Origin: Teleogryllus oceanicus | Taxonomy: Eukaryota > Arthropoda > Insecta > Orthoptera > Gryllidae | NCBI GenBank assembly: GCA_964035755.1 | Contig: CAXIVR010000001.1 | Location: forward strand, 341,009,889-341,073,888 | Reading direction: 5' to 3' | Length of the DNA: 64,000 nt | Part shown: positions 54,460-64,000 of the stretch, piece by piece | How positions within the stretch are numbered: position 1 is the stretch's first letter | Layout: each line of letters opens with the position of its first letter | The notes under the pieces: model-generated | The model's input: the letters and a program-made list of their open reading frames with translations, nothing else | Told to the model about the DNA's origin: nothing | Database searches by the model: none | Program-made: the position numbers and the translations under genes

Positions 54460-54916
54460 CAAGTTTTCTATTTCTTAATAGTAGAACCGAAATATGACTT
54501 TAAGAATACTAAAGAAGATTAAACCTTCGTTCAAAATAAAAATTTTCATTAAAAATATTGATTCCATTGTAATCAATATTTTGATTGAAATAAAAAATCA
54601 CATTTGTAAAATGTTTGAAAAAACAAAAGAATACACCAAAATGAACTTTAAGTCAAGTTAAATAGTGCTATTACCACTATTCGTCGGAAATGTTTGAAGA
54701 ACAATTTGTAGCCATTTTTGACCAAATGGTGTTTGAGCGTTTTTTAAACTGCGGAAATTTGAGATAATTTTCGCGGAAAACTGTTGAGTTTTCCAGAAAC
54801 TTTATTTGTCATGATTTAAAGCACATGTACTCATAAATCTAATAACGTGAAGAAATTGCATCTATGTAAATATTACCGACGAGAGAGACAAGTCAAAAAT
54901 ATCACATTTTTGTAAG
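54460..54916 (+). repeat. U repeat, 5' part
   Basis: AATAGTAGAACCGAAATATG, TTTAAGAATACTAAAGAAGA, GTTTGAGCGTTTTTTAAACT, a TTAAAGCACATGTACTCATA block and ATTACCGACGAGAGAGA match 19.27-19.9 kb and 18.33-18.45 kb. Cut at 54916 by SINE D2. Confidence 0.6.
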
Positions 54917-55067
54917 CAAAATCCGCCTGCTTGAGATTTTCGTCACACAGCTATAGAAACTGGGACGACTTTAAAGGAAAGCTACAACTTTATTTTGGCC
55001 TCGACAGGGAATCGAACCCAGGACTACAGCGCAGGAAGTTAGTACACTGCCCGTGAGCTATCCCAGA
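54917..55067 (-). mobile_element. tRNA-derived SINE, D family, copy D2
   Basis: Minus strand: GGGATAGCTCACGGGCAG (A-box), CTGGGTTCGATTCCCTG (B-box), AAAATAAAGTTGTAGCTTTC, AAGTCGTCCCAG, CTCAAGCAGGCGGATTTTGC. About 80 percent identical to D1 by eye. Confidence 0.85.
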
Positions 55068-55437
55068 GGCTTTAAATATTAATACATTAAATTATGTCAA
55101 ATTCGGGTTACTTAGTGTTGAAAGTTCCTCCATTCCGTGAAAAATTACGAACGTATTTGGGATTGTGATTATAAAGATTCTGGATTTTTATTCCCAAAGA
55201 TTATTTAAGTTTAATGTCAATGAAAATAATTAATACAATTTTCTCAAATAAATATTTTAAACGCCAACTCTTTATATAAATATATAGAAGGAGTCACTTC
55301 TACTCGAATAGCACAGGGATCTGAAATTCTCTGCACACGAGCACACACAAATTTCATATCTGCACACGAGCACGTGGATCCAAATGTTTCATAGATTTAA
55401 TTTTATTACAAATTAACACCTTAAGCATCATCATAAC
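55068..55437. other. No recognisable gene
   Basis: AT-rich; a short duplication (CTGCACACGAGCAC twice, 55334-55372). Confidence 0.4.
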
Positions 55438-55445
55438 ATTTACTT

Positions 55446-55938
55446 GGATTGATTTGATTGTTTGTTAGTGATTCCTGGCATGTCAACTACTATGGTCAAT
55501 AGTCCCATAGTGTAGGGCGTGTTTTGGCTCGGGAAGTGTCGGTGGTCTTCTCCCGCCCCTGTATGGCGAGATCTGGCGCCGACCTACCGTCGGCTAGCGG
55601 GTTTTCCTATAAACAGGTATCTCGCACCAGCAGGGCACTGCCCCAGCCAGGACAAGCGCTAAGCTCCCGACCAGTCTCTCGGCATGTGTGGTAGTGTAGT
55701 GCATGTTTGTGCAAGTGTGTGTGTGTGGGGTGAGGATGGGAGATTTATTGGAGGAACCACGGAAAACTACTGATCAGAGCAGCCGGTCGCTAGAATTCTT
55801 CTCCAGACAGCGACTGAATTCGACGTAGCTGATAAGCTAATGTGGAAAATCCTGCCCCCGTCGGGACTCGAACGTAGGATTTCCCGGTCCCAGGGACTGC
55901 ACAGACATCTGTTGATGCCTTGAGCGAACTCTCCAGGT
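55446..55938 (-). mobile_element. tRNA-derived SINE, S family, copy S4
   Basis: 493 bp flanked by ATTTACTT (55438-55445 and 55939-55946). The minus strand carries the S-family order; the plus strand shows GGGACTCGAACGTAGGATTT (B-box complement), CAGACAGCGACTGAATTCGA and GGTTTTCCTATAAACAGGTA. Confidence 0.88.
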
Positions 55939-55946
55939 ATTTACTT

Positions 55947-56815
55947 CGAAACATTTTCAATATGAAAAGATAGTGACCTGATATAAATCTGCTAGAATAG
56001 TGCGTCTTTAAATTAATATTGCGAACGAGATGCGCAGTCAGAACCTAAACAAACTGAACGAAAACAAATATAATTGTAAATAACAAACGTGATATGAAAC
56101 ACAAACCCCGGTAACCCCATATTAGCGAAAACTTACTAATTCTCTAGGAATCGCTTACGCGCACAGCAGAGGTTGCCATCCAACACTTTCCCGCCAAACG
56201 TTACGTCATTCTGGACATCTCTATTGCTCATCAATATTTTATTCGGTTCTTTTCATAAAAAAACATAACACCCAGTTAATATTTTGGTATTTAGTTGCTT
56301 CTTCTGAACTGCGTAATGCTGGCATGTCGAGATCGCTGGCAAGGTAATGAATGATTTAATAACTGAAACTGAACTGAATTATTTAATAACTGTAACAGTA
56401 ACTGTATAATTTAATAACACAACATAAAACGAAAACAAGGAAAGAATTGGACACAATGGTCTCAAGGGCGGTTCCAAGAGGGCTATATGAGCAGGTCTTG
56501 GGCATAGTCTATTAAACTGACAATGAAGACTGTAACACCATGGAAGAGTAGATATTGTTCTATGATAATACGTACATATTGAAAGAAATATGTTCTATGA
56601 AATAAAATCTTGAAATAAGATATCGTCCATTTCTTTAAACGAGTAGTTTTCGCGTAATTTCTGCTTGAAGTTATTGGAGTTTACAAAAAAAGGTCTCAAA
56701 ATTGGCTTCTCTTTTTTTATTTACTTTCTTTTATTGGATAGAGTAACAATGGCGTAGGTATAATTTTCGTTGATCATTGAATTTTCGAAAAATGCATCAG
56801 TAAGAAACAGTGCTT
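55947..56815. other. No recognisable gene
   Basis: AT-rich; nothing supported. Confidence 0.4.
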
Positions 56816-56817
56816 TT

Positions 56818-58689
56818 TTTATTTATTTTACGTCAAAAAACAGTTAAAAACTACGTATGACGTGCTATGCGGAAAAGTGAATTGTGTGCACATTTTCAAA
56901 ATTCTGTGATCCCTACATTAAGTCATATACTACTTAAATTTTGAATTTTTGAAAGGGAGAAAAAAACTCCCATGTAATAAAATCAATTTTCAAGGATAAA
57001 CAAGCAATAAATTTCGAATTTTGAAAGGGAGAAAAAAAACAAAAAAAACTCCCATGTAATAAAATCTATTTTCAAGGATAAACAAGCAATAAATTTTGAA
57101 AGGGAGAAAAAAAAAAAAAAAAATCCCATGTAATGAAACCTATTTTAAATTTTGGCTCTTATTACTTCCTGCCGCGACAACATGGAAACGATAATTTGAA
57201 TAATTGTATTTCCCACTGAATTCTAGAAGACGTTAACAGAAAATGAAGTTACATTTATGTCCAGAAGCAAAACAAGGGGCCATCTCAGCATTTGCTCAAT
57301 GGATCAGGGAAACTGGACGAAAAACCTGATCGAGATGGGGGTCATTGACCCGGAAGCTGTAGTACAATAGTTGTTACAGGTTGTTTATACTCATTTATAC
57401 AGTCCAAATGGTAAATAATGCATTATGTATCATTGTTAAAATTAATGTTACTTTTCTTGTGATGCTCAGTATAGTCTCTAATTGTATAGAAACAGTTATG
57501 CAGTAGAAACGATTTCACTTGGGATTTAAACTTTTCTATTGAATTTAATCGTTTAATGTCATCTGGCAAAGTGTTGTAAAATAATGTACATGTATTGTAT
57601 GTGAATTTTTTGTAATAAGCTGTTGATATGAATGTCACCTGTCACCTGGTGAATATGATTTCTACGTCGAGTGTTATAGTAATAGACTTCGGCATTTTCT
57701 GAAAATATATTCCCGCCCTTGAGCAAGTTATTTTTTACAAAAACCACTGATTCGTAAATAAAAAGACACGGTAATGGTAGAATTCCTCGATTAATGAAGA
57801 GAGGCTTACATGAATCACGTGGGTGGGATTTGGTTATTATTCGTACAATTGTTTTGTAATCTAAAAGTCTGGGAGCTATAAGATGTATTTCCCAGAATAT
57901 TATGCCATATCTCAGGCGGGAATGAACATTCGCGAAGTATACACAACGAGCAGTATGAAGGCTGACTGAATTTGCAAGAATTCTGAACGCGTAGCATAAT
58001 GAACTTAATTTTGTGTTCAATTCATTTAAATGGACGTTCCATTTAAGGTTTGACTGAATTGAGAGACCTAAAAATTTTGTTGCCTTAACATCAGTCAATG
58101 GTACACTGTTCATTTTCAATGGAGCACAGAATTGTTTATTTGAAATGAAAAGCTGCATTAAAACCGTTTTCTTTTCGTTTACTATTAATTTGTTATTTCG
58201 GAACCAATTTGAAACATCTGATATTGTACTATTTACGGTTTCTTTATTGCAAAGGATGTTCGTATCATCCGCAAAGAGAACCGTTCTTCCGTTTCGAATC
58301 TTCGAGGTCATATCGTTTACGTAAAGTAGGAACAGAATAGGGCCTAAAATCGATCCTTGAGGAACTCCACATGCAACGGGCAAAGAGTCGGAAAGGTGCG
58401 TACGTAATGTTCCTTCATTCCAGTAAGGTATTTCAACTCTCTGAGATCGTTGTTTAAGGTACGAACATAACCAATCTAGAGCAATACCACGAATTCCATA
58501 TGAAGGTAATTTGGAAAGTAAAATGTCATGATCAATGACGTCAAAAGCTTTGAGAGATCTAAAAATAATCCAATAGGTGCCTCGTTTTGATCCAATGATG
58601 AGGCGACATCTTTAAGAAAAGAAAATATAGCTGTTTCCGTTGATTTTGATTTTCTAAATCCATGTTTGCAATCTGAAAGCGCGTCGTGT
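56818..58689 (-). mobile_element. LINE D: LINE A-family copy with RT and full 3' end
   Basis: Best preserved member. From 58689 the minus strand starts within GFRKSKSTETAIF and a damaged KAFDVIDHDIL. An open frame 58383-57559 (274 aa) then has VACGVPQGSILGPILFLLYV, VLFADDTNILC (catalytic ADD intact), NNKLIVNEKKTVLMQL, KFLGLSIQSNLKWNVHLN, SRLRYGIIFWE, RIITKSHPRDSCKPLF and YYNTRRRNHIHQ. LPDDIKRLNSIEKFKSQVKS follows in the next frame. The 3' UTR has three or more copies of the ~85-bp repeat, the CGTCATACGTAG...TTGACG hairpin and AAATAAATAAA at 56818. 5' truncated; too short to be autonomous. Confidence 0.9.
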
Positions 58690-60220
58690 GGCTTCGTGCG
58701 CGTCGTGCGAGGATCCGCTACAGTTTTAAGCGATGGGAAAGCTGAGTATAGCTATTTCAGCGGTGGAGTAGCGGTAACTTTCTTGGTGTGTTGACTGGAA
58801 ATATTTGAGTTCGAATTCCGGTATGGGGAAATAATTGTTGCTGGTTGGAATCACTTTTGCAGGTTCATGTAGTAGTATAATATTGCGTAACCCTTATGAA
58901 TAACGCAAGAAAGTATGTGCTGTTGTAGTGCACCAAGTTGAAGTCAGCCGCTAACAGACGATAACTAAGATATTCTCTTAACATAATGTTCATTTTAAAA
59001 GAAGTATCGATATACAGAGTGTCCAGAAGCTCACGTTACCAAAAAATACCCCAACTTCTGTGTTCACTTTCATGAAGAATGACAAGTCCAGTTTTTCCGC
59101 TAAAAATTTCGTCTTCGAAAAAATTAAGTTTAAAAGTTACTTCCGAGGGCAAAATTCAAAAAGACAATTGCGTCACGACAGCCCTGTTTCCCACTGAGCT
59201 GGGCATTTCCTCGTTTCTTAACGTAATCGGTGAAACTGTCGAGTAATAGTCTGTGAGGAAAGCATCGCGTGCCTGGAGTATGTTAATAGTACCATGTATT
59301 TATGTGCCATATTCAATCAATCTCTGAAATGTACGTAGTACATAAAATCCAGTTTTGTTCCAAATGATAGCCTCGGTACATGGCGGTATAAATATAAATG
59401 ATGGTCACGATCCATCATTTATGAAAATTAATGAAACTCCTGGAACGTTTGAATTTTTATTTTAGCACATATGAATCAGCTATTTTTAAAACCCAATACG
59501 TAACTCTCTTTTGCATTTTCGCTTTTTTTTAAGAAAATAGAATCTGCAGAATATATGCATCGTTCTATGTGTAAATCCCATAAATCAGATGAATAGAATG
59601 GCCGTGTGGACACTACAAAGTAAGTCAGTGTCTTGTGGGGTATGTATGTCTGTGTACGTAATGTATATATACAGTGTGTATGACTGAGATATCATGACAG
59701 AGAGATTGGTTAAAAGGGATTATCAGTACGGAAATGTTTCTAGTACTATCATAGAAACACGTATTTCAAGCCACTGTTTCGGGCATACGAATCATGTTTG
59801 ATGTAGATACACATTGTCATTTCACATAATATTTTTTAAAAAAATGGGTCAAATTACAAAACTAAACCTGCAATGTGTACTTATTTACATGTTTAGGTAA
59901 ACTAATCCTGGTTAGTTTTTGAAATCCCGTACGTCATAATCTTTTCAATAAGTCCAGCAACTATTGCACTATTGATACAAGTAAATTACATGTCTCCATG
60001 GCATTCTCAACCAATATTTATGCATAAAAAAAAAAACAGAGATAAGTTCTCTACGTACTTAATCATTCAGTTTTCCTTATTTTCCCACAATTTTACAATT
60101 CCTGACTTGCGGGGCTTTAAAAATACCCGATTAATTTTCATTCGAACTAGCGCCTTGAGTTATAGTATTGCCACATAAATGATAGACTCCTGAAGATTAT
60201 TCTAAATATCGTGATATATA
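58690..60220. other. Mostly unrecognised; possible SINE head and transposon end
   Basis: 58750-58835 reads like a tRNA-derived head (GTGGAGTAGCGGTAAC, B-box TTGAGTTCGAATTCCGG). ACAGAGTGTCCAGAAGCTC at about 59015 resembles a mariner-type terminal repeat, but I found no partner. Confidence 0.3.
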
Positions 60221-60226
60221 AAATGC

Positions 60227-60590
60227 TAGGCGAGAACAAGTAGTGCTATCCAGACTTCGCTCCGAACATACTAATTTAACACACGCACACCTGTTTCACA
60301 AACTACCCTCGCCCCTCTGTGACTTTTGTAAAGTTGAACTAACGGTATCTCATATTTTGAACGTTTGCCCTAAGTTCCAGGAAGAAAGAGATGGCCTATC
60401 ACCGGAGCAACAATTAGAAGCAGTTATATATTCCAAGTCATATCAACAGGAAATCATTAGATTCTGCCAGAAGATTAATATATTTAATAAAATATAAGTG
60501 TAATGTAATGTAAGTAATGTAATGTAAGTGTAATATGTAAAATACTGAAAAGTCGCTAAGAACCTTTGGTTGATGCGACTATAATAAAAA
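60227..60590 (+). mobile_element. LINE J: Jockey-like C-terminal fragment
   Basis: RREQVVLSRLRSEHTNLTHA, then PLCDFCKVELTVSHILNVCP (C-x2-C...H-x4-C) is the C-terminal zinc-knuckle region of Jockey-clade LINEs. The ORF ends FNKI with TAA at 60497. The 3' UTR ends AGTCGCTAAGAACCTTTGG, TTGATGCGACTATAAT, then A8. AAATGC at 60221-60226 and 60591-60596 is a possible target duplication. Confidence 0.8.
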
Positions 60591-60596
60591 AAATGC

Positions 60597-61815
60597 GTTC
60601 TGGAGCTAAAATGTTCACTAATGAAAGTACTGACTTTTATTGACTATCTGGGCGCGGAATTTGAATTGATGCAGAAGCATTCAACAGCAACCGTCATATT
60701 GTGGAACGGAAGGCCGTTCAGTACATTAAGAAATCTTCGCATGAGGCACGTGCGCAATTAACCAATCCCATACGGTGAACATTAACAGAGATAAAATGGT
60801 GTCACCATATGTGACACGTAACATTAAACAAAAAATAGAAAACTAGTATGTTGTTGGCGTGAAAGAGTTAATAACTGATAAAAAAGCAGTGTTGCATTCC
60901 GTGGTATACAACTACTTCAAAACAACTCAAATTTTCTCGTACACAAAAGTGCGACTGAGGTTCACTGAGGTTACCGGAGCGTTGCCTGTCGCAGCCGGAA
61001 CTATTGTTAATGTCCTTGCATTTGTCTATTGCTAGGTCGCGTCACGTCGTGGCTGATATCGTATCGCAAGCAGACATTTGAACCTGCCACCACCTCCAAA
61101 CTATTCGCCCATCATCAGCGGGTCAGTTTTGCAAATCAACAGAACGCGCAGTTTGGGGCCAGCAGGTCCATAGAGTGATCAAGGCTGGATAAGCACCAGC
61201 GTGGTCATCTTCCCGTTCCCTCCCTCCTTCAGCGTCTCCGCCGCCGACACCGTATACTAAAAGCTAAGCGCACTCAAGGCAAATGAGTAACTAGTGGTGC
61301 TTAAGGAACACGTACTTTCTTAACTTTAGTAATGGCTATGTAATACTATTTATACCTTAATTTCTCTCCGAATTAACAGATCTCAGTCATTTTTTTGTAA
61401 AACTCATTACAAATGGTGAAACATTTGGTGCGAAAATTAAATATTTTCAACCAAATATCACCACAAATTGGACAATTATAATTGCTGTTCATGCAACTAA
61501 ATCATGACAAAACAATGAGACGTAATTTACGGAAATTCGCGAGTCGCGACGAGGAATGCCATTGATGCATTTCGATCTGATATTCCCTGAAGGCTAGCAA
61601 ATTTTATTTAGTAAATTTCAAGTAGGTTTTAAATAATTTCTAAAAGATTAATTGGTAAAGGTATAACAAAAGCTTGAATGTAAGAGACGAACAAAGAAAT
61701 ATGAAATAAAAAACACATTGTAACTTTCGTAGCAGTCAACTGCCTCAAAATACTTCTAAAATTACATTCACGAGGCGCAGGATCTCCGGAGCGGACGACT
61801 TAGTTTCTCGCCAAA
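60597..61815. other. No recognisable gene
   Basis: A somewhat GC-richer stretch at 60960-61280 has no ORF or RNA features that I recognise. Confidence 0.4.
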
Positions 61816-61819
61816 TTAC

Positions 61820-62795
61820 TAAAAAAATACTAATATTTTACAAAAACTCAACATGACGTTCTTCGAAGATCTGTTGTTGATGAAAATATTTTATTAAGAA
61901 AAAATGTACCTTCAGAAACGAAGTTGTAGGAAGACGCCGAATTTTTTTTAAATTTTCGAAAAATCAGCATTTCTATGAACATGAGTCCTGCACCATTTTT
62001 TTAGCGACCTTTTCGATAGATAAAGTCTAAATTTAATAAAAAACCTTTGTGCCGTTTTTAAGAATAAATGCTTTAAAGAAAATAAAAATTACCTACGTTT
62101 GACACAAAATTTTACCAAAAGTACTCACGATTTTGAAAATTTCTACATTACATTATTTTTAGATGTTTTCCATGAACACATTTCATTAAGAAAAATGTTT
62201 GTCTTCGTAATTGTAGTTGTAGAAAGACGTCAAATACAATTTTTTTTTATTTTCAATTTTCGAAAAATCAGGGTTTTTAAAGAACATGAGATCTTACGGA
62301 ATGGCGCGCCATTCTCTTATAAGTCCTTTACGCTATCCAATAACAGAGTTTAATCAAAACCGTTGGAGTCATTTTTTTGAAAATGTTAAAAATGACCCAG
62401 CGGCTTAATGTTAAGTACCCCGGAGTTAAAATATCGGTTTCAAATTTAAGGGGCCGCGACATCTGCCAGATCGATTGGGGAAAATAAATTTTGGAGAAAA
62501 TCGGCTGAACGGTTTAGCCCCTAGCGTTGTTCAGAGACAGACGGATAGGCTATCGTCTGTTCGGACGGACAGATGTTTTGCTGTCAATCGATTTTTCAGT
62601 ATCAAGAACCCACAAACATGGATTCTGACTCCACCATGGGTTAGGGGATCTTTTTTCTAAATTTAGCGACTGAATTTATCCAATTTTTCGTTGCCAGGAC
62701 CCTGTACTGAAGAGTTTTTCTGGCGAAAATTCGTCGTGTTTTTCGCCCAGCATTACAGAAGTATCTCTCTTCCGCGGTAGCGAAAAAGTAAAGTA
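61820..62795 (+). repeat. U repeat copy 7
   Basis: Two partly repeated upstream blocks (TTGTAGGAAGACGCCGAATT at about 61924, GTTGTAGAAAGACGTCAAAT at about 62215), then TAAGTACCCCGGAGTTAAAA, a TTTTGGAGAAAATCGGCTGA block, GGTTTAGCCCCTAG, GACAGACGGATAGG, GGACGGACAGATG, ACATGGATTCTGACTCCACC, TTTTTCGTTGCCAGGACCCT and CCCAGCATTACAGAAGTATC. Same terminal design, different hairpin. Confidence 0.7.
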
Positions 62796-62894
62796 AAAAT
62801 ATTATCTAGGAGATTGAGTGCGAGAGGCGGGAATAAGCACGTTTCTTATAAATGATATATAAGTATTGTGGCTAATACCAAGTCTTCGGGGAGT

Positions 62895-63870
62895 GCCGGA
62901 GCAACGCCCGTGGGGCAGTTTTAATGTACACCGAGAGGTGCCCGAGTAGAAGACCCCTCTTACTGCGTTTTTCCGTGCTTCGACGCAAGGATACGTGCGT
63001 CAGATCAATGGTACCGGTCATAAGAGTCGATGCAGGTGTACATCGTTCGTCTGTCGCTGTAAAGGAAAATGTGTTGGATTATTTCGAGGACGAGCCTACG
63101 AGCACTGAACTTGATTTCGCGGGAATGGCGAACCTCCCTCGGTCGGTTGCACATGATGTATTGCAAAACGATGGACTGTACCAATTTCACTAACGAAGCG
63201 TGCAAGTGGAAAGTGGCGAAGAACGAAGGCGGTTGACATTTTGCGAGAGGCTTGTGCGCCAGCAGGCCACTGAAGATGATCTCAGTTCCCGCATGCTCTG
63301 GACTAACGAATCCACTTTTACTCGAGAAAGTGCGTTCAATTAGCACAATGAGCATTGGTGGAAAGCGATGAATCCACATGCCCGTGTTCGCGCAGGCATC
63401 AGGTACGATGAAGCATAAACATTTGGGTCGGCATTCTGGGTAACAGAATAAACGATCCTACACCCTTTCTTGTCACCTGAATGGGCAGGTGTACCTTTCA
63501 TTCCCTCGAACTGTTTTGCCCGAGGACGTGTCCCTGGCACTTCGCAATAGCATATAGTTCCGGCACGATGGTGCGCCGCCATCGCACTACACCCAAGAAG
63601 TTGGAGCGCACCTCATGCCTGTTTCCCAGGTCGCTGGATTCGCTGTGGAAGCCTCGTCTCATCGCCCGACCTAACACCCATGGATTTTCTCTTCTGGGGC
63701 TGTGTGGGTACGAGGACCAATACACACGAGGAGGAGAGCGCTTGCAGTTGTGGCCCGTATAAATGTATACGGCAGCGGATAATTATACAATATGCATCTC
63801 TCCATCGCATGCCTTGGCATGTCAGCATGTGCATGGGGGACATTGTAAACATTTTTCATGTCTATTAATT
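62895..63870 (+). pseudogene. Tc1/mariner-superfamily DDE transposase pseudogene
   Basis: Frame-broken remains of the arthropod transposase type with an N-terminal helix-turn-helix. Readable parts: MYTERCPSRR (62924), VKENVLDYFEDEPTS (63057-63101), RSVAHDVLQNDGLYQFH (63138-63190), LWTNESTFTRES (63297-63332), HNEHWW, MNPHARVRAG (63368), HDGAPP (63567) and SSPDLTPMDFLFWG (63664-63705). The family's first catalytic Asp (WTDE) reads Asn here; the later Asp residues in HDGAP and SPDLTP-DF remain. Frameshifts and stops between all blocks mean it makes no enzyme. Intact relatives cut and paste at TA sites. Confidence 0.82.
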
Positions 63871-64000
63871 AATTAATTAATCTCCCTTTCTTTTTCTACT
63901 TATTTATATTAACATAACTTTTTTTAACACCTTAAATATATAAATGTTTCAATAAAAAATATTTTATGTATTATTATTTACATGTTTTGGGGAAAAAATA
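63871..64000. other. AT-rich end of window
   Basis: ATTA repeats; no feature. Confidence 0.4.

Noticed and set aside
57815..57997. Extra minus-strand frame within LINE D
   Set aside because: Out-of-frame shadow of the LINE D reverse-transcriptase ORF.
63005..63379. 124-aa minus-strand frame
   Set aside because: Antisense shadow of the DDE transposase pseudogene, which matches on the plus strand.

Overview
This 64 kb window looks like nuclear DNA from an arthropod, most likely an insect. It is AT-rich and gene-poor. Coding capacity is split by spliceosomal introns, and the rest is degenerate LINEs, tRNA-derived SINEs, DNA transposons, LTR remnants and (ATT)n/(AAT)n microsatellites. The one intact gene reads closer to the fly than the human form of its family. 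The host order is not settled; a polyneopteran insect is only a guess.

The only complete gene I can support is ZFPL1 (zinc finger protein-like 1, a cis-Golgi membrane protein) on the minus strand, 45968 to 40888. It has six exons with canonical splice sites and matching phases and encodes 322 residues. It carries an N-terminal zinc-binding B-box-like region, a RING-type finger, the ATVNWARAGLGLPL-like signature (here AGVNWARAGLGLPL), a variable linker and a C-terminal membrane anchor.

Layout. 0-10 kb: a repeat family called U here, one copy of which has expanded internally into 1.8 kb of CTGC-type satellite (2644-4456); then a nest of LINE A inside LINE W with a 53-bp retroposon inside LINE A; then a ~140-bp tandem repeat. 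10-15 kb: a degraded LINE, a tRNA-SINE (S family), a 935-bp non-autonomous hAT element and a second MITE-like unit split by a SINE. 15-18 kb: a ZMYM1-like hAT transposase pseudogene. 18-20.6 kb: more U copies. 20.8-25.6 kb: a CCHC-tailed LINE broken by a segment carrying a CDK16/17/18-type kinase exon and an old SINE, and by LINE B with a clean 8-bp target duplication; then LINE E. 25.6-40 kb: mostly unrecognised AT-rich sequence with several tRNA-SINEs and one 5S-derived SINE. 40.9-46 kb: ZFPL1. 47-54 kb: LINE fragments, two CCHC-tailed LINEs broken by LINE C, SINEs and two putative solo LTRs. 54-59 kb: U fragment, SINEs, LINE D. 60-64 kb: a Jockey-like LINE tail, a U copy and a Tc1/mariner-superfamily transposase pseudogene.

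Other than ZFPL1, nothing here reads as a working pathway. The biology on show is transposon ecology: nested insertions that can be dated relative to one another, a LINE family with a conserved 3' hairpin and a variable-number 3' repeat, SINE/LINE tail sharing, gene-fragment capture, and a satellite born inside a transposon. Lettered family names (U, S, A-J, W, G) are local labels, not database names; all family assignments come from reading motifs, not from a search.
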